In this document: positions 8,654-17,853 of the stretch, one piece after another
How positions within the stretch are numbered: position 1 is the first letter of the stretch
Layout: each line of letters starts with the position of its first letter
Assembly: GCA_026398415.1 (NCBI GenBank)
Contig: JAPLSY010000028.1
Coordinates: 1 to 50,563 of the forward strand
Length of the DNA: 50,563 nt
Source: Kiritimatiellota bacterium
GTDB taxonomy: Bacteria > Verrucomicrobiota > Kiritimatiellia > JAAZAB01
Direction: 5' to 3'
The notes under the pieces: model-generated
Database searches by the model: none
What the model saw: the letters and a program-made list of their open reading frames with translations, nothing else
Told to the model about the DNA's origin: nothing
Position numbers and translations under genes: made by a program

Positions 8654-9097
8654 ATGAAGCGATATATGTTTGGCAATTTGGCGGTAGTGTCACTGATTGT
8701 CCTTGCCGGCTGTGCAACGCCGGAAAGCCGGATCAAGGATAATCCCGGACTGTTTGCCAGTTTTCCGCCGGAGGTCCAGCAAAATGTCCGGCAAGGCCAG
8801 ATTGATATCGGCTACACGCCCGAGATGGTCGAGATGGCCCTGGGCAAGCCGGACAAGATCGAAACCGAAAAAGCGGCTGAAGGCGCCCGCGATATCTGGT
8901 CCTATACGGACACCACCAGCACAACCGAACAGCAGACCTATACGCCAAGCCCTTATGTTACCGACAAGGATGGTGATACTACCTATCAGTATCGGCCGCC
9001 GGTCACCGTGAACAGCCAGAAACTGCAGGAATACGAGAAACTGCACGTGGAGTTTATGAACGGCAAGGTCACGAAAATCAAAACGGCCAATCGCTGA
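8654..9097 (+). CDS. BamE/SmpA-like small lipoprotein
   Basis: 147 residues. Lipobox LAGC with Cys20 predicts lipid anchoring; residue +2 is Ala, consistent with outer-membrane sorting. The mature region (about 50-75: IDIGYTPEMVEMALGKPDKIE) matches the BamE/OmlA pattern, in which a protein of the beta-barrel assembly machine contributes a GxTxxxVxxxLGxPD helix-turn. The C-terminal half (YEKLHVEFMNGKVTKIK) matches the second strand pair. A Thr/Gln/Tyr-rich insertion (about 95-118) is unusual. AAGGAGAG at 8641-8648 fixes the start. Membership of the broader SmpA/OmlA-domain family is likely; an actual Bam role is inference. Confidence 0.75.
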   Translation: MKRYMFGNLAVVSLIVLAGCATPESRIKDNPGLFASFPPEVQQNVRQGQIDIGYTPEMVEMALGKPDKIETEKAAEGARDIWSYTDTTSTTEQQTYTPSPYVTDKDGDTTYQYRPPVTVNSQKLQEYEKLHVEFMNGKVTKIKTANR

Positions 9098-9112
9098 CCG
9101 CAATCCGGCATA

Positions 9113-10105
9113 CTACGCGCGTGCGGCGGCATTACGCAGCAGCCGCGCGATAAAATCGGGGAAGGTTATACCGGTGGCGGCCAGGCAGGCGGGGAAGCCG
9201 GCGTTGGGCGAAATATCCGGATTGGCGTTGACTTCGAGAACAAACGGTTGGCCGGCCTGATCGACACGAAAATCAATCCGGATATAATCGCGGCAGTCGC
9301 AAGCGCGCCACGCAGCGCGCGCTGTTTCGCGTAGGCGTTCGGCAACGGAATCTTCCACGCATGCGGGAACCCGGCGCGGCGAAATTTTGCCGGGAATGGT
9401 TCCGGGGACCCACTTCACGGCATAGTCCACAATATGCGGCCGGCCTGGGGGGAAAAGCGTAAAATCAATTTCCGCCAAAGGCAACACTTCCACGCGCCCC
9501 TCCGTTTCCAGCAACGACAGGTTGAACTCGCGCCCTTCCACAAAAGCCTCGATTAGCGCCGACTGGCCGTCATGCGCATGAACACGGTTCACAGCCTGGG
9601 CCAATTGGCCGCCCAAGTCATGCACGAGCGATGCGCCATCAATACCTTCGCTGCCGTCGGTGCAGAGCGGCTTGACGATCAACGGCGGACGGGGCACGTG
9701 CCCCGGGTCTACCGGTGTGCCCGGCGGGACCACGCAGGCGGCGGGCACGGGAATCCCACAAGCGCGCAGGCGTTCCTTGGTATGCCATTTGTCCTGGGTG
9801 AGCTTAAGACATGCGGATGAACTGCCCGTGCAGGGGTGTCCGGACGCGCGACACAAGTCGGGGATTTGATTCCATGGCTCAGAACCGCCTTCAAGGTGCT
9901 CAACCAGATTGAACACCACGGTGCCGGGAGCGGCCTTTAATACGGTCAGTACATCGTCCAGACACCGCACGCCGTGCCGGCGGCAGGCGACACCCAAAGT
10001 GTCCAGTGCCGAGGCCACGGCGTTGACTTCGTTCAAAACGCCGGCCTCGGATTCACGCCAGAGGATTTTTCCCTGGGTATCCGGGCAATTATAAAGAACG
10101 ATCAC
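9113..10105 (-). CDS. ATP-grasp ligase, D-Ala-D-Ala ligase family
   Basis: About 330 residues from a GTG at 10105, the likely start because the family core begins at VIVLYN. The open frame continues to ATG 10228 but there it translates a palindromic repeat (10123-10202). ATP-grasp features are LTQDKWHTKERL (start of the ATP-binding lobe), PLIVKPLCTDGSEGI, ALIEAFVEGREFNLSLLE, and the metal-binding C-terminus DYIRIDFRVDQ...PFVLEVNANPDI. These fit D-Ala-D-Ala ligase and related carboxylate-amine ligases. It stands alone, away from mur genes, so it may be a specialised peptide ligase rather than the essential Ddl. Start uncertain, family call firm. Confidence 0.8.
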   Translation of the reverse strand: MIVLYNCPDTQGKILWRESEAGVLNEVNAVASALDTLGVACRRHGVRCLDDVLTVLKAAPGTVVFNLVEHLEGGSEPWNQIPDLCRASGHPCTGSSSACLKLTQDKWHTKERLRACGIPVPAACVVPPGTPVDPGHVPRPPLIVKPLCTDGSEGIDGASLVHDLGGQLAQAVNRVHAHDGQSALIEAFVEGREFNLSLLETEGRVEVLPLAEIDFTLFPPGRPHIVDYAVKWVPGTIPGKISPRRVPACVEDSVAERLRETARAAWRACDCRDYIRIDFRVDQAGQPFVLEVNANPDISPNAGFPACLAATGITFPDFIARLLRNAAARA

Positions 10106-10122
10106 CCTTCTTCGCCAGGAAG

Positions 10123-10202
10123 CCCTGCGACTTACCACAGGGAGGCACAGTGTTTTTGGCTTCGCAGGGTTCCGCAAAGATGCCCCGCGGCTTGCCGCGG
10201 GG
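10123..10202. repeat. Pair of REP-like hairpins
   Basis: CCCCGCGG-CTTG-CCGCGGGG (10183-10202) is a perfect 8-bp-arm hairpin. A diverged copy, CCCTG...CAGGG, lies at 10123-10142. Both are embedded in similar GAAGC/TTCGC contexts, so this is a two-unit REP-like element just upstream of the ligase gene. Confidence 0.65.
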
Positions 10203-10313
10203 TGCTTCACTTCGCTTTTAATTTTCATGGCATTATTTTCGGCTGGTTGCGCTTATGCGAGGCGGTCAGTATCTAATCACGTTTCTGGTATTTGGCAAGA
10301 CCGCGGCCTTGCA

Positions 10314-10340
10314 CACGAATTGTGTGTCACACGATTCGTG
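10314..10340. promoter_or_regulatory. Operator-like palindrome upstream of apgM
   Basis: CACGAATTGTGTG (10314-10326) and CACACGATTCGTG (10328-10340) are inverted with one mismatch around a single central T. A third half-site, GATTCGTG, follows at 10349-10356. The close spacing and repetition resemble a repressor-binding site about 75 bp before the apgM start. Confidence 0.45.
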
Positions 10341-10412
10341 TTGTACGCGATTCGTGTTTGACCAATCGTGCGTTTGAGGGTATCAATAGGTCAATTCAAA
10401 CGAGGGCACAGG

Positions 10413-11630
10413 ATGAAAATTGCGGTTTTAATCGGCGACGGCATGGGCGATTATCCCCTGCAGGAACTGGGTGGCAAGACGCCCTTGCAGGCGGCGGCCA
10501 TTCCAAATATGCGCGCCATTGCTGCTGCCGGCACCGTGCGGCTGGTCAACACCATCCCGGCGGGCATGTCGCCGGGAAGCGACGTGGCCAACTTGAGTAT
10601 CATGGGTTTTGATCCCCGGAAATACTACACCGGCCGGGCGCCCATCGAGGCGGCCGGAGCGGGCATCGTCATGGGGCCGCGCGACATTGCCTTCCGATGC
10701 AACCTGATCGCCGTGGAAGCCGAACGGATCAAGGATCATTCCTCCGGCCATATCACCACCGAGGAAGCCCGCCCGATGATTGCAGCGTTGAACGAACGCC
10801 TCGGCAAGCCCGGGCTCGCCTTCCATGTCAGCGCGGGTTACCGGCATTTATTGATTTGGGAAAACGGACCCGGCGAACTTATGACCATCCCACCCCACGA
10901 CGTGTTGGGACAGCCGGCGGCAAAGAACCTGCCGACTGGCGCGCGTCAGGACGAGGTGCGGCACCTGATGGAAGCCTCAAAACCGATACTGGCTGCGCAT
11001 CCCGTGAATGCGGCGCGCCGGAAGGCGGGCAAAACGGTGCCCACGCAAATCTGGCTATGGGGCCAGGGCCGGCGGACTACCCTGCCGGCCTACCGGGACC
11101 TGTTCGGCCTGACCGGCAGTGTCATCTCGGCCGTGGACCTGGTGCGCGGCATCGGCAAACTGACGGGCTTGAACGCGGAAACCGTGCCGGGCGCCACCGG
11201 GTTCCTGGATACGAACTATGCGGGCAAGGTCAAGGCTGCGCTGAACGCGCTGGATCATGATGATTTTGTGTTCGTGCATGTGGAAGCGCCGGACGAATGC
11301 GGGCACATGGGCGACCTGAAACTCAAGCTCAAGGCCATTGAGACTTTTGACCGTGAGGTTGTCGGCCCCATTTGGCGGAGCCTTGAGGCCATGCGTCAGC
11401 CGTACCGCCTCATTATCGCCACCGATCACCGCACGCCGGTTGCCGTGCGCAATCACACGGCGGAACCGGTGCCGGTTGCCGTGCTGAACGGACCAGTATC
11501 GAACACCGGCTTGCCGTCGCGAAGCGCTATGGCGAAGCACGGCCGGGAAGCGCCCTTCGACGAATTTGTGAACGGCGGCCAGGCCAGCGGCATGGCCTTT
11601 GAATGGCTGAAAACGCAAATCGGCAATTGA
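10413..11630 (+). CDS. apgM: Cofactor-independent phosphoglycerate mutase, archaeal type
   Basis: 405 residues from ATG 10413 (GAGGG upstream; an upstream Met at 10368 is unsupported). Interconverts 3- and 2-phosphoglycerate; member of the alkaline phosphatase superfamily. Metal and nucleophile motifs are IGDGMGDYP at the N-terminus, SPGSDVANLSIMGFDP with the active-site serine, VHVEAPDECGHMGD, and ATDHRTPVAVRNHTAEPVP. It feeds enolase, encoded 3.5 kb away. Near the C-terminus (residues ~367-377, LPSRSAMAKHG) it contains a 30-bp repeat also found in miaB in the same frame, which replaces the usual family C-terminal sequence. Confidence 0.95.
   Translation: MKIAVLIGDGMGDYPLQELGGKTPLQAAAIPNMRAIAAAGTVRLVNTIPAGMSPGSDVANLSIMGFDPRKYYTGRAPIEAAGAGIVMGPRDIAFRCNLIAVEAERIKDHSSGHITTEEARPMIAALNERLGKPGLAFHVSAGYRHLLIWENGPGELMTIPPHDVLGQPAAKNLPTGARQDEVRHLMEASKPILAAHPVNAARRKAGKTVPTQIWLWGQGRRTTLPAYRDLFGLTGSVISAVDLVRGIGKLTGLNAETVPGATGFLDTNYAGKVKAALNALDHDDFVFVHVEAPDECGHMGDLKLKLKAIETFDREVVGPIWRSLEAMRQPYRLIIATDHRTPVAVRNHTAEPVPVAVLNGPVSNTGLPSRSAMAKHGREAPFDEFVNGGQASGMAFEWLKTQIGN
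11513..11542 (+). repeat. In-frame palindromic repeat, copy in apgM
   Basis: 30 bp beginning GCCGTCGCGAAGCGCTATGG. 28 of 30 positions match the minus strand of 33223-33252 inside miaB. Both are read as PSRSAMA. Confidence 0.8.
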
Positions 11631-11647
11631 AAATCGGAAATATAATT

Positions 11648-12223
11648 ATGAAGCAATCCCTTAAAATTATCGGCATTATGGCGGTGCTGGCGAACCTGCT
11701 GGGTTGTGCCACCATGCAGGATTCCAGCGAGACGACGCAACAGCAGGAAGACATATTACTGCTCAAGGAAGATCTTAACCGCACGAAGGGCAAACTGGAA
11801 ACCCTGGAGATGGAATACCAGCGCCTTTTGCACGAGCTGGATGCCATGCAGGGAGCGGCGGCAAGCTCCAAAGGCGCAACGAGTTCCACGCAAGCCCGGA
11901 TAGATGAGTTGGATCGCCGTCTGAACGTGTTGGAAAGCACGCGGGCCAAGGATCGGCAGGCGATTGTGGATCAATTGAGCGGCAAGATGGCCGACATCAT
12001 GGGTGATAGACCCACCGGTAAATCCAGTCAAAAAGGCAAATCCGCAGCGACCAAAGCCAGCGCCAACACCACCGGTTATGAGCATATTGTCAAGGAAGGT
12101 GAAACCTTGTCGGCCATTGCAACGGCCTACAAGGTCAAGACCAGTGCCATTGTCGAAGCCAACAAACTGCAAAGCCCTTACACATTAAGAACGGGCCAGA
12201 AGCTGTTTATCCCGCAACCATAA
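11648..12223 (+). CDS. LysM-domain lipoprotein with coiled coil
   Basis: 191 residues from ATG 11648. Lipobox LLGC with Cys20. Residues ~28-65 and ~80-105 form heptad-rich coiled coils (DILLLKEDLNRTKGKLETLE, ARIDELDRRLNVLEST). After a Ser/Lys-rich linker a single LysM domain spans about 142-190: YEHIVKEGETLSAIATAYKV...IVEANKLQSPYTLRTGQKLFIP. LysM binds glycan chains of peptidoglycan, so the protein probably ties the outer membrane (or inner membrane) to the wall. It starts 17 bp after apgM stops, so they may be cotranscribed. The stop is followed by word repeats. Confidence 0.88.
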   Translation: MKQSLKIIGIMAVLANLLGCATMQDSSETTQQQEDILLLKEDLNRTKGKLETLEMEYQRLLHELDAMQGAAASSKGATSSTQARIDELDRRLNVLESTRAKDRQAIVDQLSGKMADIMGDRPTGKSSQKGKSAATKASANTTGYEHIVKEGETLSAIATAYKVKTSAIVEANKLQSPYTLRTGQKLFIPQP

Positions 12224-12226
12224 ATC

Positions 12227-12256
12227 GGACGACAGACAACAGACAACGGACGACAG
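12227..12256 (+). repeat. 3'-end word repeat, copy 4 (after LysM gene)
   Basis: GGACGACAGACAACAG followed by ACAACGGACGACAG immediately after the stop codon; same words as copies 1-3. Confidence 0.65.
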
Positions 12257-12272
12257 CCCGAACACCGAATAA

Positions 12273-12301
12273 AGAACACTAAATTGTTCTCAACGGTTTT
12301 T
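12273..12301 (+). terminator. Weak intrinsic terminator candidate after LysM gene
   Basis: AGAACA (12273-12278) and TGTTCT (12285-12290) pair around a 6-nt loop, with a T5 run ten bases later. The stem is weak, so this is tentative. Confidence 0.25.
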
Positions 12302-12322
12302 CATTCTGCATTCTATATTTCC

Positions 12323-15300
12323 TCAGTGCCCGTTGCTCCATTTGCCATTGGGAACCTTGCGGCAGGGACGGCTGGAGACCGCCACGTAAACGCCTTCCTC
12401 GCCCAGCAGGCGCTGGAGCTCCCGGATTAGAGCGTCGGACGGGTTCACGTTATAAGCACTTTCGGTGTTCACAAAAACTTCCTCGCCTTTCTGAAACTGC
12501 AAACAGAAGACGACTGGCGTCGGCCCCGGGTTAGCTTTCAGCAGGTTCTTGATGGTCGTCAATACTTCCGGCTGAACGTGGGTGGCGGGCAGATGCAGGC
12601 TGATGCGCTCGGTAAACCAGCGGGGCACCTGGTCGAGCGCATACATTTCATAGATTTTCATCGTGACGGCGTCTTCTTTTTTGTCAACCTGGCCGCAGAC
12701 CAGCACGGGGGTTCCTGTCACCAGCAATGCCTGGTATTCCTGATAGGGCGCCGGAAAGACGACCGCTTCGATGGCGCCCTCGACGTCCTCGATCTGGATC
12801 ACGGCCATGGGTTCCTTCCTGGCCCTGGTAAATTTTTTGTCCACCTTGGCCACGAGTCCGCCCACGCGGGTGATGGTTCCATTTTCCAGCGACGCCAATT
12901 CCGCCACGGTCGCCAACCGGTAGCGCCGCAGGAGCGGCTCATACTGCGTCAGCGGATGCCCGCTCATGTAAATCCCCAGCAACTCCTTTTCCGCGGCCAG
13001 CAGTTCGTTCTCATGCCACGGCGGACAATCCGGCAGGGATGCCGGTTCGCCGCCGTGCCCGGGTGCTTCCGCCTGCGCAAAGAGATTGCCCTGCCCCGTC
13101 TGGCGATCGCTCTGAATGGCCGCGGCGCGGGCCATGCCCAAGTCGATACCGGCAAACAGCCGGGCACGATGGGCCCCAAAAGCATCGAAGGCGCCGCAAC
13201 GGATAAGGGTTTCCAACACTTTGCGATTGACCACCCGGGCATCCATGCGCACGCAGAAATCAATCAATCCGCGGAACGGGCCGTTGGCTTGCCGCTCCTG
13301 GACGATGGCCGCGGCCGCCTGCTCGCCGATGTTCTTAATGCCGGCCAGCCCACAGCGGATGGCGAGCTTCTGCGGCGCGAAACGTACGGCGCTGACATTG
13401 ACATCGGGCGCGAGGATTTCAAGACCCATGGCGCGGACTTCGTTCATGAAAACCGGCATTTTTTCCGGCTTGCCGATTTCGCTGGAAATCAGGGCCGCCA
13501 TGAATTCCTCGGGATAATGGGCTTTCAGGTACGCCGTCTGATAAGCAATGACGGCATACCCGGCGCTATGGGATTTGTTAAACCCATAACCGGCGAACTT
13601 GGCGATATTGTCGAATATTTTTTCCGCCTTGCGGTGGGGCATATTGCTGGTCTTGTGACAACCGGCCACAAAGGTGGCGCGCTGTTTCTCCATTTCCTCC
13701 GGTTTTTTTTTGGCCATCGCCCGGCGGAGAATATCGCCCTGGCCCATGGAGTAGCCCGCCAGTTGATGCGCCGCCTGCTGGACCTGTTCCTGGTAAAGCA
13801 TGATCCCGTAGGTTTCCGCCAGGATAGGCTTAAGGAGCGGATCGTCATAAATAATTTTCGACGGGTCGGCCTTGCACTCCACGTACTTTTCGAGCATATG
13901 CATGGGACCCGGCCGGTAGAGCGCGACCATGGCAATCAGGTCTTCAATTTTATCGAGACCGATCCGCCGCACCAGGTCCCGCATCCCGCCGCTTTCCAAC
14001 TGAAATACGCCGATCGTGTCGCCGCGCTGGAGCAGGTCGTAAGTTTTATTGTCGTCCATGGGCAACTGTTCAAGGTCCACGGCCACGCCCTGGGTCTCAA
14101 GAACCAGCTTGACGGTTTCATCGATGACCGTGAGTGTTTTGAGTCCCAGGAAATCCGCCTTGAGCAGGCCCAGGGCCTCGACGTGGTCCTTGCTGAACTG
14201 GGTGATGATCTCGCCGTCCTTGTCGCGCGAAAGCGGGACCAGTTCCGCCAACGGGCGCGCGCCGATGACAACCCCCGCGGCATGCACACCGGCATTGCGC
14301 AGGAGCCCTTCCAGGACATAGCCGTAGTCCAGAATCTTTTTGGCGTTCGGATCGGCCGTCGCGATTTTCTTCAACTCCGGATTCCGTTCCATGGCATCTT
14401 TAAGCGACAGGTCGGGGATTTCCGGAATCATTTTTGCCAGGCGATCGCACTCCGGCAGGGGGATCTGCAGGGCGCGGCCGACATCGCGAATCACAGTTTT
14501 GGCGCCCAGGGAACCGAAAGTAATGATTTGGGCCACGTTTTCCCGCCCGTATTTACGTTTCACATACTCGATCACTTCCCCCCGCCGGAACTGGCAGAAG
14601 TCAATGTCGAAATCCGGCGGGCTTACGCGTTCCGGGTTAAGAAAGCGTTCAAAGATCAGGTTGTAGCGCAGCGGATCGACGCTGGTAATGCCCGTGGCAT
14701 AGGATACCAGACTGCCGGCGGCCGAGCCGCGCCCCGGTCCCACCGGGATTTTCTGTTCACGCGCAAAGCGCACAAAATCCCACACCACCAGGAAGTAACC
14801 GATAAACCCGGTTTTTTCGATCACCTCGATCTCGTAATGCAGGCGCTCGACGATCCCGCGTTCCCGCTCGTCTTTGGGATGCTCGGGATCGGCAACGCAA
14901 TAGCGCCGGCGGATGCCGTCGCGGCAGAGATGGATAAGGTAACTCTTGGGGTCAAAGCCCGCGGGCACGGCAAACGCGGGATAATGCGACTCCTGGTTCA
15001 GGCTGAGTTCCACGGAACAGCGGTGGGCAATTTCCACCGTGTTGCTCAGCGCCGCCGGTACCTCGCCGAATAGCCGCGCCATTGTATCGCCGCTTTTCAG
15101 ATAAAACTCCGGGGAACCGTATTGCATCCGCTTGGGATCGCTCATCACCGTGCCGGTCTGGATGCAGAGCAGAACCTCATGGGCCGCGGCATGGCTCTTC
15201 TCCAGGTAATGCACGTCATTGGTGGCAACCAACGGAAGGCCCACACGCTTTGCCAGGGCCAGCATGCCTTTATTGACGACCGACTGGTTGGGCAATCCGT

Positions 15301-15838
15301 GGTCCTGAATTTCCAGATAAAAATTATCCTTGCCAAGGATCGCGGCATATTCACCGGCCGTGCGCGCTGCGCCGGCCTCGTCGCCCGCCAACAGGCACTC
15401 CGCCACGCGGCCTTTCAGGCAGGCCGAGAGACCGATCAGCCCCTTGCTATAGCGCGCCAGGATTTCACGGTCAATGCGGGGCTTGTAATAATAGCCTTCC
15501 AGGTGTGCTGCCGTGACCAGACGAATCAAGTTGGCATAACCGGTTTCGTCGGCGGCCAGGAGGACCAGGTGCGCCGCTGTTGCCCGGGGCCCATCCGTCT
15601 TGCGGTCCTTGCGACTGCCGGGCGCCTCGTACACTTCACAGCCGATGATTGGCTTGATGCCCTTGGCGCGGGCGGCCTTGTAAAACTCCACCGTCCCGTA
15701 CATATTGCCGTGATCGGTCATGGCCACGGCCGTCTGTCCGTGTTGCTGGATGGCCTCCATGAGCGGCTCGATCCGGCAGGCGCCGTCCAGCAAGCTGTAA
15801 CTGGTATGCAAGTGCAGGTGAACAAAAGGCGTGGTCAT
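12323..15838 (-). CDS. dnaE: DNA polymerase III alpha subunit
   Basis: 1171 residues from ATG 15838 (the open frame runs to 15892 through a repeat). Replicative polymerase. The PHP domain opens with HLHLHTSYSLLDG and AMTDHGNMYGTVEFY. The palm has GPGRGSAAGSLVSY and the catalytic aspartates in PDFDIDF (about residues 406 and 408) and KADFLGLKT (about 561). A helix-hairpin-helix region (IKNIGEQAAAAIVQ) is followed by a beta-clamp motif QGNLF near residue 914. An OB-fold (TRVGGLVAKVDKKFTR) and the tau-binding-type C-terminus complete the DnaE1-like layout. It is not PolC: there is no exonuclease insert. The gene stands alone between two repeat-rich gaps. Confidence 0.98.
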   Translation of the reverse strand: MTTPFVHLHLHTSYSLLDGACRIEPLMEAIQQHGQTAVAMTDHGNMYGTVEFYKAARAKGIKPIIGCEVYEAPGSRKDRKTDGPRATAAHLVLLAADETGYANLIRLVTAAHLEGYYYKPRIDREILARYSKGLIGLSACLKGRVAECLLAGDEAGAARTAGEYAAILGKDNFYLEIQDHGLPNQSVVNKGMLALAKRVGLPLVATNDVHYLEKSHAAAHEVLLCIQTGTVMSDPKRMQYGSPEFYLKSGDTMARLFGEVPAALSNTVEIAHRCSVELSLNQESHYPAFAVPAGFDPKSYLIHLCRDGIRRRYCVADPEHPKDERERGIVERLHYEIEVIEKTGFIGYFLVVWDFVRFAREQKIPVGPGRGSAAGSLVSYATGITSVDPLRYNLIFERFLNPERVSPPDFDIDFCQFRRGEVIEYVKRKYGRENVAQIITFGSLGAKTVIRDVGRALQIPLPECDRLAKMIPEIPDLSLKDAMERNPELKKIATADPNAKKILDYGYVLEGLLRNAGVHAAGVVIGARPLAELVPLSRDKDGEIITQFSKDHVEALGLLKADFLGLKTLTVIDETVKLVLETQGVAVDLEQLPMDDNKTYDLLQRGDTIGVFQLESGGMRDLVRRIGLDKIEDLIAMVALYRPGPMHMLEKYVECKADPSKIIYDDPLLKPILAETYGIMLYQEQVQQAAHQLAGYSMGQGDILRRAMAKKKPEEMEKQRATFVAGCHKTSNMPHRKAEKIFDNIAKFAGYGFNKSHSAGYAVIAYQTAYLKAHYPEEFMAALISSEIGKPEKMPVFMNEVRAMGLEILAPDVNVSAVRFAPQKLAIRCGLAGIKNIGEQAAAAIVQERQANGPFRGLIDFCVRMDARVVNRKVLETLIRCGAFDAFGAHRARLFAGIDLGMARAAAIQSDRQTGQGNLFAQAEAPGHGGEPASLPDCPPWHENELLAAEKELLGIYMSGHPLTQYEPLLRRYRLATVAELASLENGTITRVGGLVAKVDKKFTRARKEPMAVIQIEDVEGAIEAVVFPAPYQEYQALLVTGTPVLVCGQVDKKEDAVTMKIYEMYALDQVPRWFTERISLHLPATHVQPEVLTTIKNLLKANPGPTPVVFCLQFQKGEEVFVNTESAYNVNPSDALIRELQRLLGEEGVYVAVSSRPCRKVPNGKWSNGH

Positions 15839-15851
15839 GGTATAATTCAAA

Positions 15852-15987
15852 GTTCGGAAAACATAAAACGAAGATCTCGGAATCTGTCTCACACAAAGTC
15901 ACGAAGAAAAACTTTCCGATCCGGAATTAACTTTGGGACCTTTGTGGCTCCGTGTGAGAATGTTCCGGAAATGATCAACCCGAATTA
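15852..15987 (-). repeat. Dispersed ~135-bp repeat, copy B
   Basis: Reverse-complement copy of 5141-5276 with the exact core at 15937-15972. It lies between the start of dnaE and the end of the FG-GAP gene. Confidence 0.8.
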
Positions 15988-16016
15988 ACCTTGGCAGTAT
16001 TCGGATGGGGCGCCGG

Positions 16017-17846
16017 TCAGCGCTCGATTTCCTTAACGCTCAGATTATCCAGCAGAAACTTGACATTTCCTTCCGGCATCCGGAAATACAGGTTGTAAAG
16101 AAAGTTGGACTGTACCGTGCTGGGACACTTGAAGCGATAGGTCCGTTTCTGCCAGCCGTTCGAGGGCGGAATCATATCGAAAGCATAATGGGTTTCGTTC
16201 ATGGGCGACGTCTCCTCGGTGCCGGGTTTGATCAATTCCCAGGCCCAGAAGGCCCACATCGCCGGCTTACCTTCCAAGATGGAGGAGAAGGATATCTCAT
16301 ATTGGTGCTTGAGCTTTAAATTGAACGTGCAGAGCGGCGCGATATACCGCCCCCCGACCACGTGCTCCACCGCCGGACTTTTATTGATGGGCAAAACATA
16401 AGCCGCATGGTTCCGGGTAAAGCCCGGGTAATTATCGACATAGCGAAAATACATGAAGGTGTTGCCGTCCACCGGCCGGATCGGCGATTCGCCGGCCTTG
16501 AGAATCAATTCCTTTTCCGCGCTGAACAGCAGGGCCGAATTGCAGTAGCCGCCAATGAAGTTCAGCCAGAAAACCCGGGTAACGCCGTTCATCCAGTTCG
16601 CCGGCGCCAGCATGTCCTTGGCGGTGTCCGTGCCCTTGATGGACTCGGCCTTCGGGAAATTAGGCTGGGTCTTGGACCCCTGGTTGAGGGCGATATACAC
16701 TTTGCCCTTCGGGGAGCCCAACAGCAGGTCGAAAAGCCCGTCCTCATTCCAGTCGCAGGGGTAGACAAACGACATGGTGTCAAAAACTTCCTTGTCGGCA
16801 ATTTTCACAAAGCCATCGAATTCCAGGACAGCCGGCGCCAGGATACCGCGAATGGCGGCCACCATATCCTTGCCTTCAATGGCTTTCTTGGTGCCTTTGT
16901 ATAACCGGATTTGTCCCGTGCGTGTGCCGACGATCAGATCGGACAGGCCGTCGCCGTTGTAGTCCACCACCGCGGGGGTCAGCTGTTCAAAACCTTCCCC
17001 ATAGGCCAGAAAGAACATGCGATCCTCAACGAATACCGGCCTGTTGCGCGAGCCTGTATTCAACAACAGGCGCACGCTGTTGGCCGAATAGGTGCCCTCG
17101 CCGAGGATCAGATCCGGCTTGCCGTCATTGTTCCAATCGGTCACCCAGGGGGACATATAGTTACCCAAGACCATGGGTTTTTTGCCCAGCATCAACGTAG
17201 GCAGACGGTCTTGGGGATCATCCACGCCGAATTGAGGATCCACATAGCGCGGAATGCCCATGCGCCGCGTGAACTGCCATTGTTTGCGCGTACCCTTATT
17301 TTCCAGAACGCCAATATCGCCGTAAAACGTGCCGAACAACACGTCATAATCGCCATCCCCGTCCCAGTCGTATACGTGGATTTTGGCGCCCCAGCCGATA
17401 AACGTGGCAAGAAACGTACCGGTGGTAAACTTGGGTTTGCCTTTCTCGCCGGAGTTCAAATAAATCCAGAGGAATCCTTGCGTATCGTTGATCACAAGGT
17501 CTTTCAAGCCATCGTCATTCATGTCCACGAAGTTCGGGCAGGACGACATGAGCGTATCCACCATCCGGCCGGCATCATTCAGCACAAGCGCATTGGCCAC
17601 ATTGACGTGCAGGTCGTTGTCCGCATCCACGCCATCCCAATAATTCCCCAGGTTTGTCGTCGTCTCACCGTTAAATACTACCGGAAGCATATTTTCGGAC
17701 TTGCCGGCGGACGGGCTGATTGCGCCACCCGTAGCGGGCACATTGGTCTGGGACATGGCCAATCCGGGTAAAACAAAACTCAAGACCACAGCCGCAAGCA
17801 GATTGCGGTAACCGCGTCGTATTTGATTATGCAAACCCATGCTCAT
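16017..17846 (-). CDS. Secreted FG-GAP/VCBS repeat protein with C-terminal carbohydrate-binding-like domain
   Basis: 609 residues from ATG 17846 (7 bp after the DUF4159 gene; the longer frame to 18005 overlaps that gene). A signal peptide ends near LPGLAMSQ. At least six calcium-loop units follow: DADNDLHVN, DMNDDGLKDLVI, DWDGDGDYDVLF, DWNNDGKPDLIL, DYNGDGLSDLIV and DWNEDGLFDLLL. They form an FG-GAP beta-propeller of the integrin-alpha type used for surface binding. The last ~170 residues, ending FRMPEGNVKFLLDNLSVKE, look like a jelly-roll carbohydrate-binding module. Being last in the Exb operon suggests an extracytoplasmic client or effector of the motor. No catalytic residues are visible. 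Confidence 0.82.
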   Translation of the reverse strand: MSMGLHNQIRRGYRNLLAAVVLSFVLPGLAMSQTNVPATGGAISPSAGKSENMLPVVFNGETTTNLGNYWDGVDADNDLHVNVANALVLNDAGRMVDTLMSSCPNFVDMNDDGLKDLVINDTQGFLWIYLNSGEKGKPKFTTGTFLATFIGWGAKIHVYDWDGDGDYDVLFGTFYGDIGVLENKGTRKQWQFTRRMGIPRYVDPQFGVDDPQDRLPTLMLGKKPMVLGNYMSPWVTDWNNDGKPDLILGEGTYSANSVRLLLNTGSRNRPVFVEDRMFFLAYGEGFEQLTPAVVDYNGDGLSDLIVGTRTGQIRLYKGTKKAIEGKDMVAAIRGILAPAVLEFDGFVKIADKEVFDTMSFVYPCDWNEDGLFDLLLGSPKGKVYIALNQGSKTQPNFPKAESIKGTDTAKDMLAPANWMNGVTRVFWLNFIGGYCNSALLFSAEKELILKAGESPIRPVDGNTFMYFRYVDNYPGFTRNHAAYVLPINKSPAVEHVVGGRYIAPLCTFNLKLKHQYEISFSSILEGKPAMWAFWAWELIKPGTEETSPMNETHYAFDMIPPSNGWQKRTYRFKCPSTVQSNFLYNLYFRMPEGNVKFLLDNLSVKEIER

Positions 17847-17853
17847 GATCGTT

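Larger units (their letters stand above)
10106..10412. other. Divergent intergenic region, ligase / apgM
   Basis: About 307 bp between the divergent ATP-grasp ligase and apgM. It holds the REP-like hairpins and the ATTCGTG palindrome at 10314-10340. I see no further gene. Confidence 0.5.

Noticed and set aside
12578..15073. 831-codon open frame antisense to dnaE
   Set aside because: It lies wholly opposite a full-length, motif-complete dnaE; high GC with few stops in the complementary frame explains it.
16911..17771. 286-codon plus-strand frame
   Set aside because: Antisense to the FG-GAP protein; the repeats on the minus strand are clear.
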